From the NCBI GenBank assembly GCA_024235675.1, contig JACKLZ010000002.1:124001-188000 (forward strand): a stretch of 64,000 nucleotides of DNA, given 5' to 3'. The notes under the pieces are model-generated. The model was not told the DNA's origin and searched no databases. It saw only the letters and a list, made by a program, of their open reading frames with translations. The position numbers and the translations under genes are program-made. Shown here one piece after another: positions 25,175 to 39,432 of this stretch. The DNA comes from Zoogloeaceae bacterium (GTDB lineage: Bacteria; Pseudomonadota; Gammaproteobacteria; Burkholderiales; Rhodocyclaceae). Position 1 is the stretch's first letter. Each line of letters opens with the position of its first letter.

Positions 25175-25828
25175 TCAGGGCATGGCGGGCCGTGTCGCAT
25201 CGTCGAACAAGCCACGATACGCCGCCGCGCGCGCAGCCACATCGGCCGCCATGAAAACATCACTGATCACCGCAAGCAAGTCCGCGCCCGCCGCCACCAG
25301 CGGCGCGGCATTCTCCAGGGTGATGCCGCCGATGGCCGCAATCGGCACCGTGCAGCGCCGATGCGCCTGCATGAGCACCGCCGGCGTAGCCACCACCGCC
25401 TGCGGTTTGCTCGGCGACGGATACATCGCACCAAAGGCGACGTAGTCGGCGCCAAGCGCCGTCACCGTTTCGGCGCGCGACACATCGTTATAGCAGGTCA
25501 CACCGAGAATCCGGCCACGCCCGAGGCGATCGCGCGCGCCCTCGAGCGCACCGTCGTCCCGGCCAAGATGCACGCCATCGGCCTCGACGCGCAGTGCCAG
25601 CTCCAGATCATCATTGACGATGAAAGGCACGCCGGCACGCCGGCAAAGCGCGCACAAGCGCGACGCCTCGTTCAGCCGCCGGGTGACATCCATCGATTTG
25701 TTGCGGTATTGCAGGAGGGCCGGCTGAGCCGCCAGGGCGGCTTCGACGGCGCTGAAGAGACGTGCACTGTCGTCCCAGTCGGGCGTCACCAGATACAGCC
25801 CGCGCATCGGCGTTGCGGCGTCGCTCAT
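25175..25828 (-). CDS. thiE: Thiamine-phosphate synthase
   Basis: ThiE joins HMP-diphosphate and thiazole phosphate to make thiamine phosphate. The 217-residue TIM barrel carries LLQYRNKS near residue 37, FIVNDDLELALRVEADGVHLGRDD (metal and pyrophosphate sites, about 67-90), GVTCYNDVSRA near 108, GAMYPSPSKP near 130, and PIAAIGGITLEN near 160. The ATG at 25828 is taken because it overlaps the upstream thiD-like stop by four bases; a longer frame to 26119 would lie entirely within that gene. Thiamine supply fits the nearby dxs, which needs thiamine diphosphate. Confidence 0.93.
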   Translation of the reverse strand: MSDAATPMRGLYLVTPDWDDSARLFSAVEAALAAQPALLQYRNKSMDVTRRLNEASRLCALCRRAGVPFIVNDDLELALRVEADGVHLGRDDGALEGARDRLGRGRILGVTCYNDVSRAETVTALGADYVAFGAMYPSPSKPQAVVATPAVLMQAHRRCTVPIAAIGGITLENAAPLVAAGADLLAVISDVFMAADVAARAAAYRGLFDDATRPAMP

Positions 25829-26619
25829 TTGCGCGCGCCACGGCCGGGCACCGCGGTGCCCATACCCAAGCGAAAGTGTCGGCCTTCGGCGGCATGCGCA
25901 CAGCGCAGGGCCACCTGCACGGCTGCGGGCACGTCCAGACCCTCGGCCAGACTCGCCGCCAGCGCCGCCGAGGCGGAACTGGCCAGGCCAAGCACCGGCA
26001 CCGCGGCACGCTCGAACACGTCGCGGCGCACCACCCCCGAGGCCCCATGCAGCACATGCACCACTTGCACGCCCCCGGGGCTGCCGAGCAGCAACACATG
26101 GCCGGCGCCCGTGGCACACAAGGCTGCGCCGATGTCTTCGACGCTCAACTGCGACTCATCGCCTTCAAACGCGGCACTCACCAGACGGCGACAGACGGCG
26201 ATGTCGCCGACCAGCACGGCCGCCTGCGGCAGCAGCAGCTCGATCGCGGCGGCCAGCGGAGAGTCATCGGAATCATCTTCGTTCAATATCAGTGACGGCG
26301 CCTCGAGCACGAGCGGCACATCGCCGTAGTCGGACACCAGCCCGGCCAGCGCAACCACCAGATCGACCGAGCCGGGCAGCGTCAGCTTGATGGCAGCGAC
26401 CGGCGCATCCTCCAGAATCATCCGCGCCTGCTCGAGCACAAGCTCCGGATCAAGCGCGATGCGCCCGTCGAATTGCGTGGTGTCACGCAGGCACATTTCA
26501 CAGACGACGCTCAGCGGATACGCCCCTTGTGCCGCGATGGTCAGCACATCGCCAGTCACGCCGGCAGCGGAGGTCGGGTCGGCCGGGCCGACAACTAAAA
26601 CTGCAGCAACATGATGCAT
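25825..26619 (-). CDS. ThiD-like (HMP/HMP-P kinase family) protein with altered active site
   Basis: A 264-residue protein with the ribokinase-like fold of ThiD, which phosphorylates hydroxymethylpyrimidine. N-terminal ADPTSAAGVTGD aligns with the DPSGGAGIQAD substrate loop, and the C-terminus FRLGMGTAVPG with the family end. Key motifs are altered. The expected GTGC anion hole/catalytic loop near residue 220 reads LGLASSASAALAA, and the usual AQNT segment reads LRDTT. The ATG at 26619 has GGGAG at good spacing and matches the family N-terminus. It overlaps thiE by four bases. It may be an inactive or regulatory ThiD paralogue, or act on another substrate; the true kinase may be elsewhere. 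Confidence 0.75.
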   Translation of the reverse strand: MHHVAAVLVVGPADPTSAAGVTGDVLTIAAQGAYPLSVVCEMCLRDTTQFDGRIALDPELVLEQARMILEDAPVAAIKLTLPGSVDLVVALAGLVSDYGDVPLVLEAPSLILNEDDSDDSPLAAAIELLLPQAAVLVGDIAVCRRLVSAAFEGDESQLSVEDIGAALCATGAGHVLLLGSPGGVQVVHVLHGASGVVRRDVFERAAVPVLGLASSASAALAASLAEGLDVPAAVQVALRCAHAAEGRHFRLGMGTAVPGRGARK

Positions 26620-26657
26620 TGATTTCTCCCGCCTCGAACCGGGCGGACCGCCGCACA

Positions 26658-26686
26658 CTGGCATGCACGACAAAATACGGTAAGAT
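26658..26686 (+). promoter_or_regulatory. Sigma-70-type promoter for rubA
   Basis: CTGGCA (26658-26663) and TAAGAT (26681-26686) are spaced by 17 bp and each match four of six consensus bases. They lie in the 221-base gap between the divergent thiD-like and rubA genes, about 155 bases before the rubA ATG, leaving a long leader in which I see no known riboswitch. Confidence 0.5.
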
Positions 26687-26840
26687 GCCGCAAATTTTAG
26701 CATCCCGCGCCCATCTCGGCTTGGGCGGACCGTTACCGCGGAAACGGGACAAGAATACATACGAGACACGACCCTCTTTTTCTGCCGGCGCCACCCGCCG
26801 ACCGACCAGGATGGCTCGGACGAGGCAGACACGAACACCG

Positions 26841-27020
26841 ATGCTCGAGACTGATTTCAAGACTTACATGTGCCTGATCTGCGGCTTTATTTACGATGAA
26901 GCCGCCGGGCTCCCGGACGAGGGCATTGCGCCCGGAACGCGCTGGGAAGACATCCCCCCGAACTGGAATTGCCCCGAGTGCGAAGCGCGCAAGGAAGATT
27001 TCGAGATGGTCGAAATCTGA
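26841..27020 (+). CDS. rubA: Rubredoxin
   Basis: A 59-residue one-electron carrier with a single iron held by four cysteines: CLICG near residue 11 and CPECE near residue 44, each CxxC. The sequence FIYDEAAGLPDEGIAPGTRW between them is the standard rubredoxin loop. The ATG at 26841 gives the normal family length; upstream in-frame codons only extend into non-coding DNA. It sits 99 bases before pilG, an arrangement often seen in betaproteobacteria without a known functional link. Confidence 0.95.
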   Translation: MLETDFKTYMCLICGFIYDEAAGLPDEGIAPGTRWEDIPPNWNCPECEARKEDFEMVEI

Positions 27021-27119
27021 ACTTTCGCTCAAGATGCGAAATGATTGTCCGATAGTGATACACGACAAGGCTTCGTTCGGCGCTCCCCGAGCAGCGCAAA
27101 ACCGATACGCAGGGTGACT

Positions 27120-27515
27120 ATGGTTGATCTGACCGGACTGAAAGTAATGGTGATTGACGACAGCAACACCATTCGACGCAGTGCAGAGATTTTTCTCGCG
27201 CAGGCGGGCTGCCAGGTGGTGCTCGCCGAAGACGGTTTCGACGCCCTCGCCAAAATTGCCGACCACCGACCCGATGTCATTTTTGTCGACATCATGATGC
27301 CGCGTCTCGACGGCTATCAAACCTGCGCCCTGATCAAGAAAAACGCCCGACTGGCCAAGACGCCGGTCATCATGCTGTCCTCCAAGGACGGCCTGTTTGA
27401 CCGGGCACGCGGCCGCATGGTCGGCTCCGACGAATACCTGACCAAACCCTTTACCAAGGACAGTCTGTTGCGGGCCGTTGCCACGCATGGCACGCCCCCC
27501 CAATCCACCGAGTGA
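27120..27515 (+). CDS. pilG: Twitching-motility response regulator PilG
   Basis: A 131-residue stand-alone receiver domain. The acidic pocket is VIDDSNTIRRSAEIF near residue 12, the phospho-acceptor aspartate is in VIFVDIMMPRLDGYQTC near residue 57, and the Ser/Thr and Lys switch residues are in VIMLSSKDGLFD and YLTKPFT. PilG is one of the two CheY-like outputs of the Pil/Chp pathway and promotes pilus extension in Pseudomonas. It is the first gene of a same-strand cluster with pilH, pilI, pilJ and the large kinase. The ATG is at 27120. Confidence 0.93.
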   Translation: MVDLTGLKVMVIDDSNTIRRSAEIFLAQAGCQVVLAEDGFDALAKIADHRPDVIFVDIMMPRLDGYQTCALIKKNARLAKTPVIMLSSKDGLFDRARGRMVGSDEYLTKPFTKDSLLRAVATHGTPPQSTE

Positions 27516-27526
27516 GTTGATATTCC

Positions 27527-27892
27527 ATGCCGATCAAGAAGATTCTCATCGTCGACGACTCCCCGACGGAGCGCTACGCACTGAGCGAAGCGCTGACCAA
27601 GAACGGGTACCAGGTCATCACCGCCGAAACCGGCGAAGAAGGCATTGCCAAGAGCAAGAGCGAACTGCCCGACCTGATCCTGATGGACGTGGTCATGCCG
27701 GGCATGAATGGCTACCAGGCTACGCGCACCATTTCGCGCGACGAGGCCACACGCGCCATTCCGGTCATCATCTGCACCACCAAGGGGCAGGAGACCGACA
27801 AGATCTGGGGCATGCGTCAGGGTGCCTACGACTACCTCGTCAAGCCGGTTGACCACACCGAGCTGCTGGCCCGCATCAAGGCCATCGGCTGA
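27527..27892 (+). CDS. pilH: Twitching-motility response regulator PilH
   Basis: A 121-residue receiver-only protein, second CheY-like output of the Pil/Chp system. It has IVDDSPTERYALSEAL near residue 7, the phospho-aspartate in LILMDVVMPGMNGYQA near residue 52, and TTKGQETDKIWGMRQGAYDYLVKPV for the signalling face. In Pseudomonas PilH opposes PilG and affects retraction. It starts 11 bases after pilG ends and stops 10 bases before pilI, consistent with a single transcript. Confidence 0.93.
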   Translation: MPIKKILIVDDSPTERYALSEALTKNGYQVITAETGEEGIAKSKSELPDLILMDVVMPGMNGYQATRTISRDEATRAIPVIICTTKGQETDKIWGMRQGAYDYLVKPVDHTELLARIKAIG

Positions 27893-27902
27893 GCCGCCCC
27901 GC

Positions 27903-28415
27903 ATGGCCAAGCGCATCAGTCTCAGAGAATTTCAGGAAAGCCTGGTCCGACGCCTCGCCGATGCGCAATCGGCACCGCGACGCGACTTGCTGGGCCTGAC
28001 CGCAGGCGGCGAACAATGGCTGGTCGATCTGGCCGACGCCGGAGAAATCCTGTCGGTCCCGCCGCTGGCGAGCGTACCGCTCACGCTGCCGTGGTTTCGC
28101 GGCCTGGCCAATGTGCGCGGCACATTGTTTGGCGTGATTGACCTGTCGGCCTTCTGTGGTGGCCCGGCGACCTCGCTGGCCGGCACCGCCCGACTCGTCC
28201 TGATCGGCGCCCGACATGGCGCCAACTGCGCCTTGCTGGTCAGCAGCACCGTCGGTTTGCGCAGCCCCGAAGATTTTGAACCCGGCGACACACCGGACAC
28301 CCCCGTGGCCTGGATTCCTCGCCACGTAAACGATCTGCATGGTCGTCGCTGGAAGCACATCGACGTCCCGCAGCTACTCACCAACGCCGAATTCCTCGAA
28401 GCAAGCGCAGTTTGA
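27903..28415 (+). CDS. pilI: CheW-like adaptor PilI
   Basis: A 170-residue CheW-domain protein that would couple the receptor PilJ to the kinase. Recognisable parts are the early GEQWLVDLADAGEIL strand pair, LPWFRGLANVRGTLFGVIDLSAFCGG (the receptor-binding core, about residues 77-100), and RLVLIGARHG. ATG 27903 follows the pilH stop by 10 bases; a longer frame in this phase overlaps pilH and is not needed. Between pilH and pilJ this is the standard position of pilI. Confidence 0.9.
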   Translation: MAKRISLREFQESLVRRLADAQSAPRRDLLGLTAGGEQWLVDLADAGEILSVPPLASVPLTLPWFRGLANVRGTLFGVIDLSAFCGGPATSLAGTARLVLIGARHGANCALLVSSTVGLRSPEDFEPGDTPDTPVAWIPRHVNDLHGRRWKHIDVPQLLTNAEFLEASAV

Positions 28416-28460
28416 CTTCGCCTTCTTTCTGACCTCGCCCATCCACACGGAGCGAACGCC

Positions 28461-30596
28461 ATGGCAACAACGACCACCTCTTCCCTGCAAGGCGCAGCCG
28501 CCCAGGACCCCACCATCATGGAGTCCGAGGCCTCGCAAAAAGCCGGTAACACATCGGCCGCGCGCCCCGGGTTGGCCATCCTGGGCAAACGCCCGATCGC
28601 CGATCAGCTTCGCCTGCTGGGCGTCGTGCTGCTCGTGCTGGTCGTCGCCCTCGGCGTGCTGATCTATCAGCAGACACGGCAAGCCTCCAACGCGACGTCC
28701 TACCTGTTCGCCGCCGGTGAAATGCGCATGCTCTCAGAGCAAACCGCCAAGTCCGGCCAGCTCTCGCTGCAAGGCGACACCGCCGCGTTTGCCGAACTGC
28801 GCAACGGCCGATCCGAATTCGACCGCCTGCTCGCTGCCGTCACGGCGGGCGGCCAGGTCAACCCGGGCAAGGCCGACAGCACGGTGCCGGCCAGCCCCGC
28901 CCCGTTCGCGGCGCCGCTCGAAAGTCTCGCCGCCACCTGGGCCAAGACCGACAAAGACACTCAGCTGCTGCTGGCACAAGAAAAGAACCTCACCACGCTC
29001 AGCACCTCGGTGGAAACCATTAACGAGAAAAACGCGCTGCTGCTCGACATCACCGAGCAAGTCGCCGCACTCAAGCTGCAAGGCGGCGCCAGCGCCCGCG
29101 AGATTGCCACCGCCAACCGGCTGGTGATGCTGACCCAGCGGATCGCCAAGAACGCCAACGCGCTGCTCGTCGCCGACGCCATCGACCCCGAAGTGGCCTT
29201 CCTGCTGGGCAAGGACACCAACAGCTTCCGCGAGATTCTCGGCCAGCTGAAGGAAATGACGCCCGATGGCACCACCCGCGGCAAACTGGCCGAACTCGAA
29301 ACCATCGCCAACGAAAGTCTCGCCGCCGTCTCCGGCATTCTGGGCAACATTCAATATCTGGTTCAGGCCAAGCAGGCCGGCCGCCGGATCATCGACAACG
29401 CCCGCCCGCTGTCAGAGCAAGCCAACCAGCTGACCAGCAACTACGCCGACTACTACGGCGGCTTCGGCACCCTGCCGCTGGCCATTGCCGTCATTGGCGC
29501 GCTGGCCGTGCTCACCCTGATCGCCATGGTCAAAATGTATCGTGACGACCTGGGCGCCCGACAGCTCGAAGCCGAAGGCCAGAAGAAGTCCGCCGAAGAC
29601 GAAAGAAACCAGACCCAGCAAGCCATTCTTCGCCTGATGAACGAAATGGGCGACCTGGCCGACGGTGACTTGACCATCCGCGCGACGGTGACCGAAGACA
29701 TCACCGGCGCCATTGCCGACTCGGTGAACTACACGGTTGAAGAACTCGCCGTGCTGGTGCGCCGGATCAACGACGCGGCCGGCCGAGTCACCAGCGCCAC
29801 CGAGGCGGCCCGCCGCACCTCCAACGAGCTGCTCAGCGCCGCCCAGCGACAGTCCGAAGAGCTCGAAGAAGTGGGCGATACCGTGCAGTCGATGGCCCGC
29901 TCCATGACCGAAGCCTCCGAACTGGCCATGCAGTCCGCCCAAGTGGCGCGTCGCTCGCTCGACTCGGCCAACAAGGGCCGTGACGCGGTGGAAAACACCA
30001 TCAAGGGCATGAACGAGATTCGCGAAAAGATCCAGGAAACCTCCAAGCGCATCAAGCGTCTGGGCGAGTCGTCCCAGGAGATTGGCGAGATCGTGGAGCT
30101 GATTTCCGACATTACCGAACAGACCAACGTGCTCGCCCTCAACGCCGCCATCCAGGCCGCCTCCGCCGGTGAAGCCGGTCGGGGCTTTACGGTGGTTGCC
30201 GAAGAAGTGCAGCGACTGGCCGAACGCTCGGCCGAAGCCACGAAGCAGATCTCGGCGATTGTGAAGACCATTCAGACCGACACGCAGGACGCGGTGTCCG
30301 CCATGGAAACCGCCACCCGCGACGTGGTCGCCGGTGCCGCCCTGTCCGACTCTGCCGGTCAGGCTCTTGTCGAAATCCGCAGCGTGTCGTCCGAAACCGC
30401 CTCGCTGATTGAACAGATTTCCACCGACACGCAACGCCAGGCCGCCAGCGCCACCCGCGTGGCCGAATCCATGCGCGGCATTCAGGCGATTACCGAGCAG
30501 ACCACCCGCGGCACCAAGCAAACCGCCGTATCCATTGGCGAACTGGCCGATCTGGCCGTCGAACTGAAAGGGTCCGTTTCCGGCTTCAAGGTTTGA
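28461..30596 (+). CDS. pilJ: Methyl-accepting chemotaxis protein PilJ
   Basis: A 711-residue transmembrane receptor of the Pil/Chp system. TM1 lies at about residues 52-74 (GVVLLVLVVALGVLIYQ). A ~260-residue periplasmic segment of the PilJ type follows, containing QGGASAREIATANRLVMLTQRIAKNA. TM2 is at about 336-360, then a HAMP-like linker. A long MCP signalling coil peaks at the hairpin tip EIVELISDITEQTNVLALNAAIQAA near residue 560. In Pseudomonas it responds to surface contact and pilus retraction. It follows pilI after 45 bases. No methyltransferase or methylesterase gene is seen in the cluster. Confidence 0.95.
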   Translation: MATTTTSSLQGAAAQDPTIMESEASQKAGNTSAARPGLAILGKRPIADQLRLLGVVLLVLVVALGVLIYQQTRQASNATSYLFAAGEMRMLSEQTAKSGQLSLQGDTAAFAELRNGRSEFDRLLAAVTAGGQVNPGKADSTVPASPAPFAAPLESLAATWAKTDKDTQLLLAQEKNLTTLSTSVETINEKNALLLDITEQVAALKLQGGASAREIATANRLVMLTQRIAKNANALLVADAIDPEVAFLLGKDTNSFREILGQLKEMTPDGTTRGKLAELETIANESLAAVSGILGNIQYLVQAKQAGRRIIDNARPLSEQANQLTSNYADYYGGFGTLPLAIAVIGALAVLTLIAMVKMYRDDLGARQLEAEGQKKSAEDERNQTQQAILRLMNEMGDLADGDLTIRATVTEDITGAIADSVNYTVEELAVLVRRINDAAGRVTSATEAARRTSNELLSAAQRQSEELEEVGDTVQSMARSMTEASELAMQSAQVARRSLDSANKGRDAVENTIKGMNEIREKIQETSKRIKRLGESSQEIGEIVELISDITEQTNVLALNAAIQAASAGEAGRGFTVVAEEVQRLAERSAEATKQISAIVKTIQTDTQDAVSAMETATRDVVAGAALSDSAGQALVEIRSVSSETASLIEQISTDTQRQAASATRVAESMRGIQAITEQTTRGTKQTAVSIGELADLAVELKGSVSGFKV

Positions 30597-30627
30597 TCCG
30601 GAACGCCCGCGCCACGAGGCAGCACTC

Positions 30628-36354
<5,727 letters not shown>

Positions 36355-36361
36355 GCCACCA

Positions 36362-36391
36362 CCGGCCGACACATCACGATGCGTCGGCCGG
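36362..36391. terminator. Hairpin between convergent pilL and phrB
   Basis: CCGGCCGAC pairs with GTCGGCCGG (9 bp), and four more pairs form beyond one mismatch. It starts 8 bases after the pilL stop and covers the last codons of the convergent photolyase gene. There is no T run, so it may end or stabilise transcripts from both sides without being a classic intrinsic terminator. Confidence 0.45.
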
Positions 36392-37822
36392 CGCCTCATC
36401 GACCGATGTGACCGCCCGAAACCGGGCCAGTGTTCGCGCGCGCGCTTCGGCGTGATCAACCATCGGCGCCGGGTAAGTCTCACCCATCCGGATGCCCAGC
36501 GCCGACTGCGTCAAGGGCGGCAGCATCCACGGCGCATGGATGTCACGATCCGGCACCGCCGCCAGTTCCGGCACATAGCGCCGGATGAATGCGCCTGCCG
36601 GGTCAAATTTCTGCGACTGTGTAATCGGGTTGAAAATGCGAAACCACGGCTGCGCGTCGCAGCCTGTCGACGCCGCCCACTGCCATCCGCCATTGTTTGC
36701 CGCCAGGTCGTAATCGATCAGCTGCGCCGCAAAATAGCGCTCACCCGCGCGCCAGTCGATGCCCAGATCCTTGGTCAGGAACGAGGCCGCGATCATGCGC
36801 AGCCGGTTGTGCATATAGCCACTCTGATTCAGTTGGCGCATCGCCGCATCGACCAGCGGATAGCCCGTGCGGCCCTCGCACCAGGCCGCAAAGCCGTCGG
36901 GCCAGTCGTCCCACTGCAGCGCGTCATACGCCGACCGATAGCAGCGATCCACCACTTCCGGCCGATGCCACAACACCATCTGGTAGAACTCCCGCCAGAT
37001 CAGCTCGCTGAGCCAGGTCTCGGCCCCCTGCCCGCCCCTGAACCACGCATAACTTGCCAGCTGACGAATCGAGACGGTGCCAAAACGCAGATGCGCCGAC
37101 AGATAGGACACGCCCTTCTGTGCCGGAAAATCACACTTCAAGCGGTAAGCGTCGATGCGGTCCCGAAAGTCATCAAACAGAAGCTCGCCACCCGACATCC
37201 CGGTCGGCAGCGCAAGATCCGCCAAATTGCCCGCTGAAAAACCCAGCGCGTCCATTGTCGGCACAATTTCACCCGCCGGCGGCGGGCACAGGCCGGCGAT
37301 GTGGTCCGCGACCGCATACGACTGCAGTCGATCCGGCGTCAGGGCCGCCTGCCATGCACGGCGATAAGGAGTGAACACACTGTACGGCGTACGGCTTTTC
37401 GTCAGGATTTCATCCTGCTCGAAAATCACCTGGTCCTTGAAGCTGCGCAGCGCCCGCCCCTCAGCTGCCAAGGCATTCGCCACGGCACTATCCCGGGCAA
37501 TGGCCTGCGGCTCATAGTCGCGATTGACATAGACCGTGTCCACGTCCAGATCAGCCGCCAATGCAGGGATGTCATCGACCGCCCGGCCATGACGAACAAT
37601 CAGCCCACCCCCTTGGGCACGCAAGGCCGCGTCCAGTTCGATCAGCGCGGCATGAATGAAGCCCACCCGACGGTCCACCCGCGAGGGCAGCGCATCGAGA
37701 ATATCGCGATCAAACACGAACACGCAAAACACCGCCTCGCTGTCACGCAGCGCGTGATACAAGGCCGCATGATCGAAATGGCGCAGGTCGCGCCGAAACC
37801 ATACCAATGCCTTTTGCCCCAT
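36374..37822 (-). CDS. phrB: Deoxyribodipyrimidine photo-lyase
   Basis: A 482-residue class I CPD photolyase that repairs UV-induced cyclobutane pyrimidine dimers with FADH- and light. The N-terminal antenna domain starts LVWFRRDLRHFDHAAL. The C-terminal FAD domain has SYLSAHLRFGTVSIRQ near residue 225 and WREFYQMVLW near 270, plus GYPLVDAAMRQLNQSGYMHNRLRM and DYDLAANNGGWQWAASTG near 370. The ATG at 37822 has AGGAG upstream and gives the family N-terminus MGQKALVWFRRDL; a longer frame to 38191 overlaps yqgE and is not credible. It is transcribed divergently from yqgE. Confidence 0.96.
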   Translation of the reverse strand: MGQKALVWFRRDLRHFDHAALYHALRDSEAVFCVFVFDRDILDALPSRVDRRVGFIHAALIELDAALRAQGGGLIVRHGRAVDDIPALAADLDVDTVYVNRDYEPQAIARDSAVANALAAEGRALRSFKDQVIFEQDEILTKSRTPYSVFTPYRRAWQAALTPDRLQSYAVADHIAGLCPPPAGEIVPTMDALGFSAGNLADLALPTGMSGGELLFDDFRDRIDAYRLKCDFPAQKGVSYLSAHLRFGTVSIRQLASYAWFRGGQGAETWLSELIWREFYQMVLWHRPEVVDRCYRSAYDALQWDDWPDGFAAWCEGRTGYPLVDAAMRQLNQSGYMHNRLRMIAASFLTKDLGIDWRAGERYFAAQLIDYDLAANNGGWQWAASTGCDAQPWFRIFNPITQSQKFDPAGAFIRRYVPELAAVPDRDIHAPWMLPPLTQSALGIRMGETYPAPMVDHAEARARTLARFRAVTSVDEAPADAS

Positions 37823-37942
37823 TCGTCCTGCTCCTGAGCCTGCTTCAGTGTAAATTGTGACCGACAAGGCGCCCAACCGGGTGCGCCGCGCTTTCCCCGG
37901 AAAATCCGTGCGTTTAAAATGCACGGTGTGACGAACCCCGAC

Positions 37943-38494
37943 ATGAACCTGACCCACCACTTCCTGATCGCCATGCCCAGCATGGCCGACACCAATTTTG
38001 CCCGCACGCTCACCTATATTGCCGAGCACAACGACGGCGGCGCCCTCGGCGTGATCGTCAACCGGCCGATCGACATGAGCCTGGCAACGCTGTTCGAACG
38101 GGTCGATATGCCCCTCGAAAACGATCAGTACGCTCAGCAGCCCGTCTATTTTGGCGGCCCTGTGCAGACCGATCGCGGCTTCGTGCTGCATCGCCCGGCC
38201 GGCGACTGGAGCGCCACGCTCAAGGTCAACGACGAGGTCGGCCTGACCAGCTCAAAAGACATCCTCCAGGCCATGGCGGCCGAAAGCTGTGATCTGGACG
38301 TGCTCGTCACCCTCGGTTACGCCGGCTGGGATGCCGGCCAGCTCGAACAGGAACTGGCCGACAATGCCTGGCTCACTACACCGGCAGACCTCTCCATTGT
38401 CTTCGATCTGCCGGCCGAAGAGCGCTTTGCCGCCGCCATGCAACTGCTCGGCATCGACTTTGCCAATCTGTCCGAGTCCGCCGGTCATGCCTGA
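37943..38494 (+). CDS. YqgE/AlgH family protein
   Basis: A 183-residue cytoplasmic protein of the UPF0301 (YqgE/AlgH) family, whose biochemical role is not established. N-terminal MNLTHHFLIAMPSMADTNFARTL, then GALGVIVNRP near residue 35 and VYFGGPVQTDRGFVLH near residue 70, are diagnostic. ATG 37943 matches the family start; an ATG at 37919 overlaps a TAAAAT -10-like box (37915-37920) and is less likely. It overlaps ruvX by eight bases, the conserved yqgE-yqgF arrangement. Confidence 0.93.
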   Translation: MNLTHHFLIAMPSMADTNFARTLTYIAEHNDGGALGVIVNRPIDMSLATLFERVDMPLENDQYAQQPVYFGGPVQTDRGFVLHRPAGDWSATLKVNDEVGLTSSKDILQAMAAESCDLDVLVTLGYAGWDAGQLEQELADNAWLTTPADLSIVFDLPAEERFAAAMQLLGIDFANLSESAGHA

Positions 38495-38945
38495 GGGCGC
38501 GGCGCGGCCCGCGCGCGGTTCGCTCCTCGGCTTTGATTTCGGCCTGGCGCGCATCGGCGTCGCCGTCGGCGAATTCGAAACCGGCCGCGCCAGCGCCTTG
38601 ACCACCCTTACCGTCGAAGCCAATGCCGCGCGCTTCGAAGCCATCGCCCGCCTGATCGACGAATGGCGGCCCGTGCAGCTGGTGGTGGGTCTGCCGCTAT
38701 CGGACGACGGCACCGCGCAACAACACACCCCGCGTTGCCGCCGCTTTGCCAACCAACTGGGCGGACGCTTCGGCCTGCCGGTGGCCCTCATGGACGAGCG
38801 CTTCAGCTCCGCCGAGGCCGAACGCCAGCTGGCCGACGCCGGCCAGCGCCGCTGGGCCGACCGCAAACCGGTGCTCGACGCCGTGGCCGCCCAACTCATT
38901 CTTCAGCACTACCTGGACCAAACCGCCCATGCCCCAACTGCCTGA
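38487..38945 (+). CDS. ruvX: Putative pre-16S rRNA nuclease / Holliday junction resolvase RuvX (YqgF)
   Basis: A 152-residue RNase H-fold nuclease. The N-terminal strand LLGFDFGLARIGVAVG carries the first catalytic aspartate, VVGLPLSDDG near residue 65 is typical, LMDERFSSAEAERQL near residue 100 has the conserved glutamate, and RKPVLDAVAAQLILQHYL near the end supplies the last aspartate. YqgF processes the 5' end of 16S rRNA in E. coli. The ATG overlaps yqgE by 8 bases and the stop overlaps pyrR by 17 bases. Confidence 0.93.
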   Translation: MPEGAARPARGSLLGFDFGLARIGVAVGEFETGRASALTTLTVEANAARFEAIARLIDEWRPVQLVVGLPLSDDGTAQQHTPRCRRFANQLGGRFGLPVALMDERFSSAEAERQLADAGQRRWADRKPVLDAVAAQLILQHYLDQTAHAPTA

Positions 38946-39432
38946 CGCAAACACCCTGTTTGCGGCGCTGATCGAACAGATGGCGCCCCATGTTAACGAC
39001 GACACCGCCCTGGTCGGCATCTACACCGGCGGCGCCTGGCTGGCCGAACGCCTGCACGAGGCGCTCGGCATCCGCCACCCGCTGGGCACCATCGATGTGT
39101 CCTTCTACCGTGACGACTACGGCGCCAAGGGCCTGCATCCACAGTTGCGCCGCTCCGACATCCCCTTCGACATGGAAGGCCGTTCGGTCATTCTGGTCGA
39201 CGACGTGCTGTTTACCGGGCGTACCACCCGCGCCGCGCTCAACGAACTGTTCGACTACGGCCGCCCCGCACGGGTTGACCTGGCCGTGCTGGTCGACCGC
39301 GGCGAACGCCAACTGCCGATCTACCCGCGCTTCTGCGGCCACACCCTGGCTGCCCCGCTGAATGAAAAACAAAACCTGCAACTGGAAAAAGCCGACAACG
39401 GCAACCTGACCCTGAGGTTGATCGATGCATAA
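38929..39432 (+). CDS. pyrR: Bifunctional pyr operon regulator / uracil phosphoribosyltransferase PyrR
   Basis: A 167-residue PRPP-binding protein of the PyrR family. The PRPP loop is VILVDDVLFTGRTTRAAL near residue 87. DVSFYRDDYGAKG near residue 52 and VLVDRGERQLPI near residue 125 are typical. In Bacillus it binds pyr mRNA to attenuate transcription; in Gram-negative bacteria its role is less clear and may be enzymatic or regulatory. The ATG at 38929 overlaps the ruvX 3' end, and pyrB starts 8 bases before its stop, so ruvX-pyrR-pyrB are tightly coupled. Confidence 0.93.
   Translation: MPQLPDANTLFAALIEQMAPHVNDDTALVGIYTGGAWLAERLHEALGIRHPLGTIDVSFYRDDYGAKGLHPQLRRSDIPFDMEGRSVILVDDVLFTGRTTRAALNELFDYGRPARVDLAVLVDRGERQLPIYPRFCGHTLAAPLNEKQNLQLEKADNGNLTLRLIDA

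Noticed and set aside
26620..26840. TPP riboswitch upstream of the thiD-like/thiE genes
   Set aside because: I looked for the THI-box core on the minus strand and saw no match; the leader is also short.
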